Origin: Nocardioidaceae bacterium
GTDB taxonomy: Bacteria; Actinomycetota; Actinomycetes; Propionibacteriales; Nocardioidaceae
Assembly: GCA_030655315.1 (NCBI GenBank)
Contig: JAURVT010000016.1
Coordinates: 55,386 to 119,385, forward strand
Direction of reading: 5' to 3'
Length of the DNA: 64,000 bases
Made by a program: the position numbers and the translations under genes. The notes below the pieces were generated by a model. It saw nothing but the letters and a program-made list of their open reading frames with translations. It did not search any database and had not been told where the DNA came from. Below, in pieces: positions 10,862-19,833 of this stretch; the first letter of the stretch is position 1; each line of letters begins with the position of its first letter.

Positions 10862-10983
10862 GGCTCGTGCGGCCCGTCCTCGCAGGGCTCTGTCCCCAAA
10901 CTTATGCACACCTGTTGATGACGTGAACAAGTTTTCGTCGAGGTGACACCTGCACCGGACATACACCGCCCAAAGGGACGAGG
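10862..10983. other. AT-richer convergent intergenic space, no gene seen
   Basis: The space between the converging IclR and sdaA genes is noticeably richer in A and T than the surroundings. It contains a loose inverted repeat, AAACTT at 10898-10903 and AAGTTT at 10929-10934, and AGGTGACACCT nearby. TTATGCACA resembles a DnaA box at one position but stands alone. I assign no function. Confidence 0.4.
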
Positions 10984-12411
10984 TCAGCACTCCACCACGT
11001 TGAGGGCGAGCCCGCCGCGTGCCGTCTCCTTGTACTTGTCCTTCATGTCCGCCCCGGTCTGGCGCATCGTGAGGATGGCCTTGTCGAGCGAGACGTGGTG
11101 GTCGCCGTCGCCGTGGGCGGCCATCCGCGCCGCCACGATCGCCTTCACGGACGCCACCGCGTTGCGCTCGATGCAGGGGATCTGGACGAGCCCGCCGACG
11201 GGGTCGCAGGTGAGGCCGAGGTTGTGCTCGATGCCGATCTCCGCGGCGTTCTCGACCTGTCGCGGCGAGGCGCCGTAGAGCTCGGCCAGGCCCGCGGCGG
11301 CCATCGAGCAGGCCGACCCGACCTCGCCCTGGCAGCCCACCTCGGCGCCCGAGATCGAGGCGTTCTGCTTGAACAGCAGGCCGATGGCGGTGGCGACCAG
11401 CAGGAAGCGCACGACGCCGTCCTCGTCGGCGCCCTCGCAGAAGTTCCACCAGAAGTGCAGCACCGCCGGGACGATGCCCGCGGCGCCGTTGGTGGGCGCG
11501 GTGACCACGCGTCCGCCGGCGGCGTTCTCCTCGTTCACCGCGAGCGCGTACAGCGTCACCCACTCCATCGCGTCGAGCGGGTCGGGCGGCCGCGCGGGGT
11601 CCTCGAGGTGGTGCCGCAGCGCCGCGGCACGACGCCTCACCTTGAGCCCGCCGGGCAGCGTGCCGTCGGTGCGCGAGCCGCGCTCGACGCACTCCTGCAT
11701 CACGTGCCAGATGTGGAGCAGGCCCGCGCGCACCTCGTCCTCGGACCGCCAGGCGAGCTCGTTGGCCATCATCACGTCGCTGATGGACAGCCCCTCGCGC
11801 TCGCAGATCGCGAGCAGCTCGTCGGCGGTGCCGAACGGGTACGGGATGGGTGTGGCGTCGGGGACGAGCGGCGGCTCGGCGGGCCCGTCGGTGGTCGCCC
11901 CGCCGTCGGACTCGCCCTCGGCCGCGACGTCCGCCGCCTCGGTCTCGTCGAGCACGAACCCGCCACCGATGGAGTAGTAGGTGCGCAGGTCGACCCGCTC
12001 GCCGTCGGCGTCGAGGGCCTCGAACGTCATCGCGTTGGTGTGGAACGGCAGTCGCCTGCGGCGGTGCATGACGACGTCGTCGTCGAGGTCGAACACCACC
12101 CGGTGCCGTCCGAGGAGGTCGAGCTTGCCGGAGGTGCGCACGGCGTCGAGCACGGCGGGCGCGGTGGCCGGGTCGACGGTGTCGGGCATCTCGCCGCGCA
12201 GCCCCAGCACCACGGCCTTGACGCTGCCGTGCCCGTGCCCCGTCGCACCGAGGGAGCCGAACAGCTCGACGTGGACGCCGGCCGTCCGGTCGAGGTCGCC
12301 GTCGGCCTCGAGGGCGCGGACGAACAGGCTCGCGGCCCGCATCGGCCCGACCGTGTGCGAGCTGGAGGGCCCGATGCCGATCTTGAACAGGTCGAAGGCG
12401 CTGACGGCCAC
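10984..12411 (-). CDS. sdaA: L-serine ammonia-lyase (L-serine dehydratase), iron-sulfur type
   Basis: Deaminates L-serine to pyruvate and ammonia using a 4Fe-4S cluster. The single chain of 475 residues joins the beta domain ([17 protein letters not shown] at residues 14-30) to the alpha domain with [30 protein letters not shown] and [14 protein letters not shown], which carry the cluster cysteines. The stretch around residues 145-175 is a longer acidic, Gly-rich insert than usual. The GTG start at 12411 follows GAGGGAGGG. It is divergent from the next gene. Confidence 0.94.
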   Translation of the reverse strand: MAVSAFDLFKIGIGPSSSHTVGPMRAASLFVRALEADGDLDRTAGVHVELFGSLGATGHGHGSVKAVVLGLRGEMPDTVDPATAPAVLDAVRTSGKLDLLGRHRVVFDLDDDVVMHRRRRLPFHTNAMTFEALDADGERVDLRTYYSIGGGFVLDETEAADVAAEGESDGGATTDGPAEPPLVPDATPIPYPFGTADELLAICEREGLSISDVMMANELAWRSEDEVRAGLLHIWHVMQECVERGSRTDGTLPGGLKVRRRAAALRHHLEDPARPPDPLDAMEWVTLYALAVNEENAAGGRVVTAPTNGAAGIVPAVLHFWWNFCEGADEDGVVRFLLVATAIGLLFKQNASISGAEVGCQGEVGSACSMAAAGLAELYGASPRQVENAAEIGIEHNLGLTCDPVGGLVQIPCIERNAVASVKAIVAARMAAHGDGDHHVSLDKAILTMRQTGADMKDKYKETARGGLALNVVEC

Positions 12412-12489
12412 GGTGCCCTCCCTCTTCCGGTCTGCTTCGTCACACCGTACGGCGGGAAGATCACGGTCGGGTGTCGCGTTCTCACCGGT

Positions 12490-13149
12490 ATGAAGATCGC
12501 ACTCGTCGGAGCAGGAAACATCGGCACCAACCTCGCCCGCGCGTTCACGCGCGCCGGCCACGAGGTCACCGTCGCGAACTCGCGCGGACCCGAGACGCTG
12601 GGCGACCTCGTCGCCGAGACCGGGGCCACCGCGCTCCCCGTCGAGGAGGTCGCGCAGGGCGCCGACGTCGTCGTCGTGACCATCCCCCAGGTCAAGACCC
12701 CCGACCTGCCCGAGGACCTGTTCGCGGGCGCCTCGGACGAGGTCGTCGTCATCGACACCAACAACTACTACCCCCAGCAGCGTGACGGCAGGATCGACGC
12801 CATCGAGGCCGGTCAGACCGAGAGCGCCTGGGTCGCCGAGCAGATCGGCCGCCCGGTCGTGAAGGCCTTCAACGGCATCCACGCCGCGGACATCTCCACG
12901 GCGGGCAAGCCCGTCGGCGACGCCGACCGCCGCGCGCTCCCCGTCGCGGGCGACCAGGAGGTCGCCAAGAAGGTCGTCATCGGCCTGCTCGACGACATCG
13001 GCTTCGACGCCGTCGACGGCGGCACGCTCGAGGAGTCGTGGCGCCAGCAGCCCGGCACCCCGTCCTACGGCCTCGCCGCCGACCGCGACGGCATCACCGC
13101 CGCCCTCGCCGCCGCCTCCCCCGAGCGCACCGCGGACTGGAAGGCCTGA
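12490..13149 (+). CDS. NAD(P)-binding oxidoreductase, F420-dependent NADP reductase (NpdG-like) family
   Basis: A 219-residue Rossmann-fold protein starting [19 protein letters not shown], with the dinucleotide-binding glycines at residues 8, 10 and 13, and ANSRGPETL as the likely NADP-phosphate loop. The conserved KAFNGIHA region follows in the middle. Family members reduce NADP with F420H2 or reduce ketones; the sequence alone does not show F420 use. The ATG start sits in a 78-bp divergent region shared with sdaA. A long hairpin follows the stop. Confidence 0.82.
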   Translation: MKIALVGAGNIGTNLARAFTRAGHEVTVANSRGPETLGDLVAETGATALPVEEVAQGADVVVVTIPQVKTPDLPEDLFAGASDEVVVIDTNNYYPQQRDGRIDAIEAGQTESAWVAEQIGRPVVKAFNGIHAADISTAGKPVGDADRRALPVAGDQEVAKKVVIGLLDDIGFDAVDGGTLEESWRQQPGTPSYGLAADRDGITAALAAASPERTADWKA

Positions 13150-13163
13150 CCCACCCACCCTCC

Positions 13164-13236
13164 CCAGTGGTCGAGATACGGGAAATGCACCACCGAAGTG
13201 CTTTCGGTGGTGCATTTCCCGTATCTCGACCGCTGG
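13164..13236. repeat. 73-bp near-perfect palindrome between converging genes
   Basis: A 29-bp perfect stem (13169-13197 with 13203-13231) encloses a 5-base loop GTGCT, and the stem extends by CCAG/CTGG after one T:G pair. The arm begins GGTCGAGATACGGGAAATGC. There is no T-run, so it is not a classic intrinsic terminator, though its place between two converging stops would suit two-way transcription stopping. Only one copy was seen in the window. Confidence 0.85.
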
Positions 13237-13257
13237 AGGCAGGTCTGGCCCTCCCGC

Positions 13258-16116
13258 TCACCGCTCGCGCATGGGGTCCAGCAGCTGGGCGAGGTGGATG
13301 CCGGAGCGGTCGGAGAGGTCGTCGAGCTGGGTGCGGCAGCTGAAGCCGTCGGCGAGGACGACGGCGTCGGGACCGGCGTCGCGGACGGCCGGCAGCAGCT
13401 GGTGCTCGGCGACCGCGACGGACACCTCGTGGTGGCCGATCTCGACGCCGAAGTTGCCGGCCAGGCCGCAGCAGCCGCCGAGGCGCTGGACGTCGGCGCC
13501 CGCGGACTCGAGCAGCTTCGCGTCCGGGCTCCAGCCCATGACGGCGTGGTGGTGGCAGTGCGGCTGGGCGACGACCTGGGTGCCCGCGAGCGACGGCGGC
13601 GTCCATGCGTCGTCCGTCGCCAGCAGCTCGGCCAGCGTCCGGGTGGCCGACGCGACCGAGCGCGACGCGTCGTCGCCCAGCAGCTCGACCGCGTCGCTGC
13701 GCAGCACGCCGGTGCACGACGGCTCGATGCCGACGATCGGGGTGCCCTCGGCCGCCGCGGGGAGCAGCGCGTCGACGGTCTCGCGCAGGATGCGGCGGGC
13801 GCCGTCGAGCTGGCCCGTGGTGATCCAGGTGAGGCCGCAGCACGTCGGCCGCGGGGTCAGGGTGGGTGACCAGCCCGCGTCCTCCAGCACCCGCACCATC
13901 GCCTGCCCGACCTCGGGCGAGAAGTGGTCGGTGAAGGAGTCGACGAACAGCAGCACCGGCTTGCCCGTCGTCGACCGCTCGGACGCCGTCGAGGCGAACC
14001 AGTCGCGGAACGACCGCTGCGCGAAGGCGGGGACCGAGCGACGGTGGTCGACGCCGGCCGCCCACAGGCCCACCCGTCCGAGACCGGGCAGCCGGATCGC
14101 GGCGTTGACGAGCGACGCGAGGCGGAACCTCGTGACCAGACGCGCCCAGCGCGGCAGCCAGCCGAGCGCGTAGTGCGAGCGCGGACGCAGGCGGCGCTTG
14201 TACGACTGGTGCAGCACCTCGGCCTTGTACGTGGCCATGTCGATGCCGGTCGGGCAGTCCGACGCGCAGCCCTTGCACGACAGGCACAGGTCGAGCGCCT
14301 CGTGCACCTCCGGCGAGCGCCACCCCTTCACGTCGGAGCCGTTGACCATCTCCTGGAGCACCCGGGCGCGTCCGCGGGTGGAGTCCTTCTCCTCGCGGGT
14401 GGCCAGGAACGACGGGCACATGACGCCGCCGCCGGCGGTGAGGTCGGCGCGGCACTTGCCCACGCCGGTGCAGCGGTGGACGGCCTGGCCGAGGTCGCCG
14501 CCGTCGTGCTCGTACGCGAAGGCGAGGTTGCGACGCAGCGGCGGGGCGGCGGGAACGCGCAGGCGCGCGTCGAGCGGCTCGGGGTCGACCAGGACGCCCG
14601 GGTTGAGCAGCCCGTCGGGGTCCATCACGTGCTTGACGGCCTTGAACAGGCCGATCATCTCGGGCGAGTACATCCGCGGCAGCAGCTCGCTGCGCGCGCG
14701 CCCGTCGCCGTGCTCGCCCGACAGCGAGCCGCCGTACCCGGCGACGAGGTCGGCCGCTGCCTCCAGGAACGAGCGGAACGCGGCCGCACCGTTCGGCTTG
14801 TCGAGCGGGTAGTCGAGACGGACGTGCATGCAGCCGTCGCCGAAGTGGCCGTAGGGCATCGCCGAGAGGTCGTGCTCGCCGAGCAGCACCTCGAAGTCGC
14901 GCAGGTAGTCGCCGAGGCGCTCGGGCGGGACGGCGGTGTCCTCCCAGCCGGCGTGCGCGGGACGCCCGGACGGTGCCCGCCCAGCGAGCCCGGCGCCGTC
15001 CTCGCGGACGCGCCACAGCGTCGCGGCCCGCCTCGGGTCGTCGACGATCTCGGCGGCGCGGGCCGGCACCTGGGCGACCATCGCCTCGGCCCGGGCGCGG
15101 ACGTCGTCCTCGTCGTCGCCGCTGACCTCGGTGAGCAGCCACGCGCGGCCGTCGGGCAGGACGGGCAGCGCGCTCTCGCCGAGGCGCTCGCGGACGACGT
15201 CGACGATGCGCGAGTCGAGTCCCTCGCAGGCGCTCGGACCGTGCTCGAGGATGCGGGGCGCCATGTCGCCCGCGGTGGGCATGTCGTCGAAGCCGAGGAC
15301 GACGAGCAGCCGGTGCCGCGGGTCGGCCACGAGCCGCACGGTGGCCTCGGTGACGATGCCGAGCGTGCCCTCGCTGCCGACCAGCGCGCGCGTCAGGTCG
15401 AAGCCGTGCTCGGGCAGCAGGTGCTCCAGGGAGTACCCCGACACCTGGCGGCCGAACCGTCCGAGCTCGGTCCGGATCACGCCGAGGTGGTCGCCGACGA
15501 GGGCGCGCAGGGCGTCCACCTGGGTGTCGGCACCGATGACGGTGGGCGTGCCGCCGGCCGGCGCGGTGGCCGTGAGCAGGGCGCCGGTCCCCGTCACGAC
15601 GTCGAGCGCAGCGACGTTGTCGCTGGTGCGGCCGTACCCGAGGGTGCGGGCCCCGCAGGCGTTGTTGCCGATCATGCCGCCGATCGTGCAGCGGGTGTGC
15701 GTCGACGGGTCCGGGCCGAACCGCAGGCCCTCGGGCGTCGCGCGTCCCATCAGCGCGGCGTGCACGGTGCCGGGCTGCACGCGGGCCGTCCGCGCCTCGC
15801 GGTCGACGCCGAGCACCTGGTTCATGTGGCGGCTGAAGTCGAGGACGACGCCGTCGCCGACGGCGTTGCCGGCCACCGACGTGCCGGCACCCCGGGCCGT
15901 CACGGGCACGCCCAGCTCACGGCTGACGGCGAGGACGCGCGCGACCTCCTCGGCGTCGCGCGGGCGCACCACCGCCTGCGGCACGACGCGGTACAGCGAG
16001 GCGTCGCTCGAGTAGGCGGCGCGGTTGGTGCCGTCGGTCAGCACCTCGGCGATGCCCGCGGCGCGCAGGGCACGTCCGAGGTCGGTGCCGGAGGGGGCGC
16101 TCGTGAGGGTGGCCAT
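13258..16116 (-). CDS. FAD-binding and Fe-S oxidoreductase, D-lactate/glycolate dehydrogenase type
   Basis: A 952-residue fusion of a GlcD-like FAD domain (N-terminal half, with GTSVAGNAVGDGVVLDFSRH and GMIGNNACGARTLGYGRTSD), an FAD-oxidase C-terminal domain, a 4Fe-4S domain (CTGVGKC and CLSCKGCASDCPTG, around residues 570-630) and CCG domains (PTCCGLTW, GGCCGLAGNFG) for the heterodisulfide-reductase-like Fe-S site. It probably oxidises D-lactate or another 2-hydroxy acid and passes electrons to the respiratory chain at the membrane. Start 16116 is used; ATG 16125 is an in-frame alternative inside a palindrome. It is divergent from a GntR gene, as with Dld/LldR pairs. Confidence 0.9.
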   Translation of the reverse strand: MATLTSAPSGTDLGRALRAAGIAEVLTDGTNRAAYSSDASLYRVVPQAVVRPRDAEEVARVLAVSRELGVPVTARGAGTSVAGNAVGDGVVLDFSRHMNQVLGVDREARTARVQPGTVHAALMGRATPEGLRFGPDPSTHTRCTIGGMIGNNACGARTLGYGRTSDNVAALDVVTGTGALLTATAPAGGTPTVIGADTQVDALRALVGDHLGVIRTELGRFGRQVSGYSLEHLLPEHGFDLTRALVGSEGTLGIVTEATVRLVADPRHRLLVVLGFDDMPTAGDMAPRILEHGPSACEGLDSRIVDVVRERLGESALPVLPDGRAWLLTEVSGDDEDDVRARAEAMVAQVPARAAEIVDDPRRAATLWRVREDGAGLAGRAPSGRPAHAGWEDTAVPPERLGDYLRDFEVLLGEHDLSAMPYGHFGDGCMHVRLDYPLDKPNGAAAFRSFLEAAADLVAGYGGSLSGEHGDGRARSELLPRMYSPEMIGLFKAVKHVMDPDGLLNPGVLVDPEPLDARLRVPAAPPLRRNLAFAYEHDGGDLGQAVHRCTGVGKCRADLTAGGGVMCPSFLATREEKDSTRGRARVLQEMVNGSDVKGWRSPEVHEALDLCLSCKGCASDCPTGIDMATYKAEVLHQSYKRRLRPRSHYALGWLPRWARLVTRFRLASLVNAAIRLPGLGRVGLWAAGVDHRRSVPAFAQRSFRDWFASTASERSTTGKPVLLFVDSFTDHFSPEVGQAMVRVLEDAGWSPTLTPRPTCCGLTWITTGQLDGARRILRETVDALLPAAAEGTPIVGIEPSCTGVLRSDAVELLGDDASRSVASATRTLAELLATDDAWTPPSLAGTQVVAQPHCHHHAVMGWSPDAKLLESAGADVQRLGGCCGLAGNFGVEIGHHEVSVAVAEHQLLPAVRDAGPDAVVLADGFSCRTQLDDLSDRSGIHLAQLLDPMRER

Positions 16117-16118
16117 GA

Positions 16119-16130
16119 GTAACATGTTAC
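16119..16130. promoter_or_regulatory. Perfect 12-bp palindrome, candidate GntR operator, at two divergent starts
   Basis: GTAACATGTTAC is a perfect palindrome lying 2 bp from the chosen start of the dehydrogenase and 2 bp from the chosen start of the GntR gene. Each strand also carries an in-frame ATG inside it. A site here would block both start regions at once. That GntR binds it is inference from position. Confidence 0.6.
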
Positions 16131-16132
16131 GC

Positions 16133-16780
16133 ATGCCGCGGGCGTCCCTCACCGATCACGTCGTGGCCCACGTGCGCGACGAGGTCCGCGCCGGACGTCT
16201 CGTCCCGGGCGAGCTGTACTCGGTCTACCGGTTGTCCGACGAGCTCGGCGTCTCGCGCAGCCCCGTCCGCGAGGCCCTGCTGCGACTGTCCGAGGCCGGG
16301 CTCGTGGCGTTCGAGCGCAACCGCGGCTTCCGCGTGCACGTGCCCGACCCCCACGACATCGCCGAGATCTTCGCCGTCCGTCTGGCGCTCGAGGTGCCGG
16401 CGGCCCGCAGGCTGGCCGGACGCGTGACGCCGGCCGTCCGCTCCGAGCTGGAGGCCCAGCGCGACGCGATGCGCGCCGCCGTGGTCGCCGGGGACGAGCC
16501 GGGATTCTCGCGCGACGACCGCGGCCTGCACGCGCTCGTCCTCGAACGATCCGGCAACCGGCGGGCGGCGGCCGTCGTCGACGGGCTGCGCGAGACGACG
16601 CGACTGCTGGGGGCGTCGACGTCGCGCTCGCTGGAGCACGTCCGCGCCGAGCACGACCCCCTCGTCGACGCGCTGCTGGCCGGCGACGCCGACGCCGCGG
16701 GCGAGGCGATGTGCGTCCACCTGGAGCGGACCGGCCGCCTGCTCGCGGGTGACGAGGCGTGGGCGGACGTCGTCGCGTAG
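16133..16780 (+). CDS. GntR family regulator, FadR/FCD subfamily
   Basis: A 215-residue regulator. The winged helix is VRAGRLVPGELYSVYRLSDELGVSRSPVREALLRLSEAG in the first 60 residues (shown here only in outline), followed by an all-helical FCD ligand domain with the H residues of LHALVLERSGNRR and CVHLERTGRLL that usually bind a metal. It likely senses lactate or a related acid and controls the divergent dehydrogenase, like LldR; the ligand is inferred. With ATG 16133, or ATG 16124 in the same frame, there is no room for a ribosome-binding site, so the mRNA may be leaderless. Confidence 0.87.
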   Translation: MPRASLTDHVVAHVRDEVRAGRLVPGELYSVYRLSDELGVSRSPVREALLRLSEAGLVAFERNRGFRVHVPDPHDIAEIFAVRLALEVPAARRLAGRVTPAVRSELEAQRDAMRAAVVAGDEPGFSRDDRGLHALVLERSGNRRAAAVVDGLRETTRLLGASTSRSLEHVRAEHDPLVDALLAGDADAAGEAMCVHLERTGRLLAGDEAWADVVA

Positions 16781-16791
16781 GTCACACCCAC

Positions 16792-16864
16792 CGTGGTGAA
16801 CCACCGCTCACCGCGGTGGACAAGCCACGGTCAGCGGGGGTTCACCACGACGTCGTGGTGAACC
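16792..16864. repeat. Nested palindromes (repeat family B, copy 1)
   Basis: CGTGGTGAACC at 16792-16802 pairs with GGTTCACCACG at 16839-16849, with CCGCTCACCG and CGGTCAGCGG as inner arms. The right half then forms a second, perfect 26-bp palindrome at 16839-16864 centred on ACGT. The words GGTTCACCACGACGTCG and CACGGTCAGCGG recur at 50574-50654. It lies between two genes in the same direction, downstream of the GntR stop. Confidence 0.75.
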
Positions 16865-16911
16865 GCCGGACTGCGGCGGACGCCCACCACCCCGACACTG
16901 GCGGAGTGGGC

Positions 16912-17961
16912 ATGCGCGCGCTGGTGACGGGAGCGAGTGGATACGTGGGCTCGCGGTTGGTGGCCGAGCTGGCACACGCCGGGCACGAGGTGCTGGCGAC
17001 GTCACGCAGGCCCGAGTCGCTGGAGCCGTTCGACTGGCCGCGCGACCTGGTCACGCCGCACGCGCTCGACGTGGGCGACGACGAGCGGTGCGCCGAGGGC
17101 ATGGCCGGCATCGGCGACGTCGACGTCGCCTACTACCTGGTGCACGCGATCGGGTCGGGGTCGTTCGCCGAGAAGGACCGCGAGTCCGCGCGACGCTTCG
17201 GGCGGGCGGCGCGCGACGCGGGCGTGGGACGCATCGTCTACCTCGGCGGGTTCGTGCCCGAGGGCGAGACGCTGTCGGAGCACCTCGACAGCCGCGCCGA
17301 GGTCGGCGAGGAGCTGCAGCGCAGCGGGTGCGACGTCGTCTGGCTCAAGGCCGCGATCGTCACCGGGGCCGGCTCCACCCCCTACGAGCTGATCCGCCAC
17401 CTCGCCGAGCGCCTGCCGATCATCCCGGTGCCCGCCTGGATGGACCACCACGTCCAGCCCATCGCGATCACCGACGTGCTGCACTACCTGATCGCTTCGG
17501 CCGACCCCGACGTCGTCCCCGCCGGCGCCTACGACATCGCGGGCGAGGAGACGGTGCCCTACACCCGGCTCATCGAGCTCTACGTCGAGGCCGCCGGGCT
17601 CAGGCGCCGCCTGGTGCGCGTGCACGGCGTGACGCCGGGCATGGCCGCACCTGCCGTCGCCCGCCTGACGCCCGTGCCGACGGCGATGATGGAGGACCTC
17701 GTGCTCTCGATGTCCAACTCGATGCAGAGCGGCGACGACCGCATCCGCGGGCTGGTCCCGGACCCCGAGGGCGGCCTGGTGACCGTCGTCGACTCGCTGG
17801 TCCGCGCCCGCGGCGACGGTGGCACGCCGCCCGGCGTCTACGCCGCCACGGACCTGATCGCCCCGGTCGCCACGGACCCCGAGTGGTCCCGGCGCGAGGC
17901 CGGCGGGATCACCCACCAGCTGAGCCGCGTGCCCACGGTGCGCTCCCTGCTGCGCGCCTGA
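16912..17961 (+). CDS. NAD(P)H-binding protein (NmrA/YbjT-like atypical SDR)
   Basis: A 349-residue Rossmann-fold protein beginning MRALVTGASGYVGSRLVAEL with the atypical-SDR motif TGASGYVG. VYLGGFVPEGE and the later PAWMDHHVQPIAITDVLHYL are conserved in this group. The active-site YxxxK of classical SDRs is not evident, so it may be a sensor or act on an unknown substrate. ATG 16912 is used; GTG 16906 is an in-frame alternative two codons upstream. It stands alone, 68 bp before the flavin operon. Confidence 0.82.
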   Translation: MRALVTGASGYVGSRLVAELAHAGHEVLATSRRPESLEPFDWPRDLVTPHALDVGDDERCAEGMAGIGDVDVAYYLVHAIGSGSFAEKDRESARRFGRAARDAGVGRIVYLGGFVPEGETLSEHLDSRAEVGEELQRSGCDVVWLKAAIVTGAGSTPYELIRHLAERLPIIPVPAWMDHHVQPIAITDVLHYLIASADPDVVPAGAYDIAGEETVPYTRLIELYVEAAGLRRRLVRVHGVTPGMAAPAVARLTPVPTAMMEDLVLSMSNSMQSGDDRIRGLVPDPEGGLVTVVDSLVRARGDGGTPPGVYAATDLIAPVATDPEWSRREAGGITHQLSRVPTVRSLLRA

Positions 17962-18029
17962 CCCGGGCTCACACCGGACTCACAGGCAGGCCCCAGCCGG
18001 ACCCAGGGTCCGCCGCCCAGGGTGGGGCC

Positions 18030-18317
18030 ATGACCACCTCGAACCGCACCGGCAGCCTGGTGCGCCGGGCTCGTGCCCACCTCGCCCTCACCGCCGCGGG
18101 CGGGCTCGTCGTCGCCGGCGCCCTGACGGGCTACCTGGCCATCGACGGCGGCACCGCGACCGCGCAGAGCGAGACCACGCAGCAGTCCACCGCGGCGACC
18201 AGCACCGACGGTGGATCGGGCAGCACCGACACCTCCGGCACGTCGAGCAGCTCGGGCAGCGGGCTGTCGAGCACCGACCAGTCGGGGCAGGCCTCGGGCG
18301 GGAGCAACGCGTCATGA
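18030..18317 (+). CDS. Small Ser/Thr/Gly-rich membrane-anchored protein, first gene of the ApbE operon
   Basis: A 95-residue protein with a basic start, one hydrophobic segment (LALTAAGGLVVAGALTGYLA, about residues 18-37) and then a low-complexity Ser/Thr/Gly/Gln tail outside the membrane. Its stop overlaps the ApbE start (ATGA), so it is made with the flavinyltransferase. In comparable operons the first gene often encodes an FMN-binding domain protein carrying the Asp-x-x-(Ser/Thr)-Gly-Ala-Thr acceptor motif; that motif is absent here. I do not recognise a family. Confidence 0.75.
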   Translation: MTTSNRTGSLVRRARAHLALTAAGGLVVAGALTGYLAIDGGTATAQSETTQQSTAATSTDGGSGSTDTSGTSSSSGSGLSSTDQSGQASGGSNAS

Positions 18318-19225
18318 CCGCCACGGCCCGGTGGACCGCGTGGTCCTGCGAGGTCAACCTCGTGGTCGCCCGCGCCGCCGCGCTCCCGATGGCCCGCGTG
18401 TTCCTGGAGGACCTGCTCGACGACGTCGACCGCGCCGTCAGCCGGTTCCGTCCCAGCTCCGACCTCAGCCGGGTCAACGCCGCCGCCGGTCGCATGGTCG
18501 CGGTCTCCCCGCTGACCCTGCGGCTCGTCGACGTCGCCCTCGACGCGGCCCGCTCCTCCGGCGGCCTCACCGACCCGACGGTGGGCGCGCACGTGGTGGC
18601 CGCGGGGTACGACCGCGACATCGCCGACCTCCGCGACCGCACCGACGTCGTGGCCGGTCGTGCGGCGGTGCCGGCCGGCTGGGCCGGCGTCCGCGTCGAC
18701 CGCGACCTGCGCCGGGTCGGCGTCCCGGACGGCGTCCGCCTCGACCTCGGTGCCACGGCCAAGGCCTGGACGGCCGACGAGGCCGCGCTGCAGGTGGCCC
18801 GCCGCCTGCACACGCCCGTGCTCGTCGAGATCGGCGGCGACGTCGCCGTGCGCACCTCGGCCGACCGGCCGTTCACGGTCGCGGTGTCCGAGCGCGCCGG
18901 CGACGCCGCCGAGCTCGTCGCGGTCCACCACGGCGGCGTGGCGACGTCGTCGACCACCGCGCGCCGCTGGACCCGCGCGGACGGCCCGGCGCACCACGTC
19001 GTCGACCCGCGGACCGGGCGTCCGGCCGAGGGTGCCTGGCGCACCGTGAGCATCTGGGCCCCGACCGCCGTGGAGGCCAACGCCGCCAGCACCGCGATGA
19101 TCTGCCTCGACCGCGCCGCGGGCGCCGCCTTCCTCGACGACCGCGGGCTCCCCGCGCGACTCGTCACCCACGACGGCACCGTCGAGCACACGCTCGCCTG
19201 GCCGCGGCAGAGCAGGGCCGCCTGA
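18314..19225 (+). CDS. apbE: FAD:protein FMN transferase
   Basis: Transfers FMN from FAD to a Thr or Ser of partner electron-transfer proteins on the outer face of the membrane, with Mg2+. The 303-residue protein has the family segments RFRPSSDLSRVNA, DLGATAKAWTADEAA and HHVVDPRTGRPAEG, plus STAMICLD near the end. It has no obvious signal peptide of its own, so it might act in the cytoplasm or depend on its neighbours. It overlaps both adjacent genes by 1-4 bases. No FMN_bind-domain target is encoded next to it. Confidence 0.9.
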   Translation: MTATARWTAWSCEVNLVVARAAALPMARVFLEDLLDDVDRAVSRFRPSSDLSRVNAAAGRMVAVSPLTLRLVDVALDAARSSGGLTDPTVGAHVVAAGYDRDIADLRDRTDVVAGRAAVPAGWAGVRVDRDLRRVGVPDGVRLDLGATAKAWTADEAALQVARRLHTPVLVEIGGDVAVRTSADRPFTVAVSERAGDAAELVAVHHGGVATSSTTARRWTRADGPAHHVVDPRTGRPAEGAWRTVSIWAPTAVEANAASTAMICLDRAAGAAFLDDRGLPARLVTHDGTVEHTLAWPRQSRAA

Positions 19226-19833
19226 TGTGGCTCTGGTACCTGTCGCGCGGCGCGGGGGTCGCGGCGCTGGTCGCGTTCACCGTCGCCACGGCGGCGGGTG
19301 CGCTGACGAGCGGCGACCGCGGACGCTCCGCCCACGCGGTGGATCGTCGCTTCCTGGTGCAGATGCTGCACCGCTCGGCCGCCGTCACCGGGCTGCTGCT
19401 GCTCCTCGTGCACGCCGCCGCGGTCGTCGTCGACGGCTACGTCGACGTGAGCGCGACCGCCACCGTCGTCCCCTTCACGAGCGCCTACGAGCCGTTCGCC
19501 GTCGGGCTCGGCTCCCTCGCGCTGTGGGCCTTCGTCGCGACGTCGGTCAGCGGCGCCGTGCGCGGACGGCTCGCCGCGTCCGGGCCGCTGAGCCACCGCT
19601 GGCGGGCCGTGCACGCGCTGGCCTACCTGGGCTGGGCGCTGAGCGTCGGCCACGGGCTGCTCGCCGGCACCGACGCGGGGACGCCGTGGATGCTCGCGAT
19701 CTCCGCCGCCTGCGTCGCCGCCGTCGTGGGTGCGCTCGCCCTCCGGCTGCGTCACCAGCAGGTCCACACCGCCGAGCCGCTCGCCCGGGCCCGTCGCCAC
19801 GCCACCCGTCCCACCGCAGGGAGCCTCCGATGA
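19225..19833 (+). CDS. Ferric-reductase-like transmembrane protein
   Basis: A 202-residue integral membrane protein with about six hydrophobic helices. Paired histidines lie in MLHRSAAVTGLLLLLVHAAA (near residues 50-70) and again in LSHRWRAVHALAYLGWALSVGH, the pattern of heme-binding ferric reductase or YedZ-type domains. It probably carries electrons across the membrane between the NuoF-like protein and an outside acceptor. It overlaps apbE as TGATG and the next gene as ATGA. No FAD/NAD domain is attached. Confidence 0.82.
   Translation: MWLWYLSRGAGVAALVAFTVATAAGALTSGDRGRSAHAVDRRFLVQMLHRSAAVTGLLLLLVHAAAVVVDGYVDVSATATVVPFTSAYEPFAVGLGSLALWAFVATSVSGAVRGRLAASGPLSHRWRAVHALAYLGWALSVGHGLLAGTDAGTPWMLAISAACVAAVVGALALRLRHQQVHTAEPLARARRHATRPTAGSLR

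Noticed and set aside
10895..10912. DnaA-box-like TTATGCACA, possible replication origin
   Set aside because: A single imperfect box in a 122-bp space with no dnaA, dnaN, gyr or parAB nearby.
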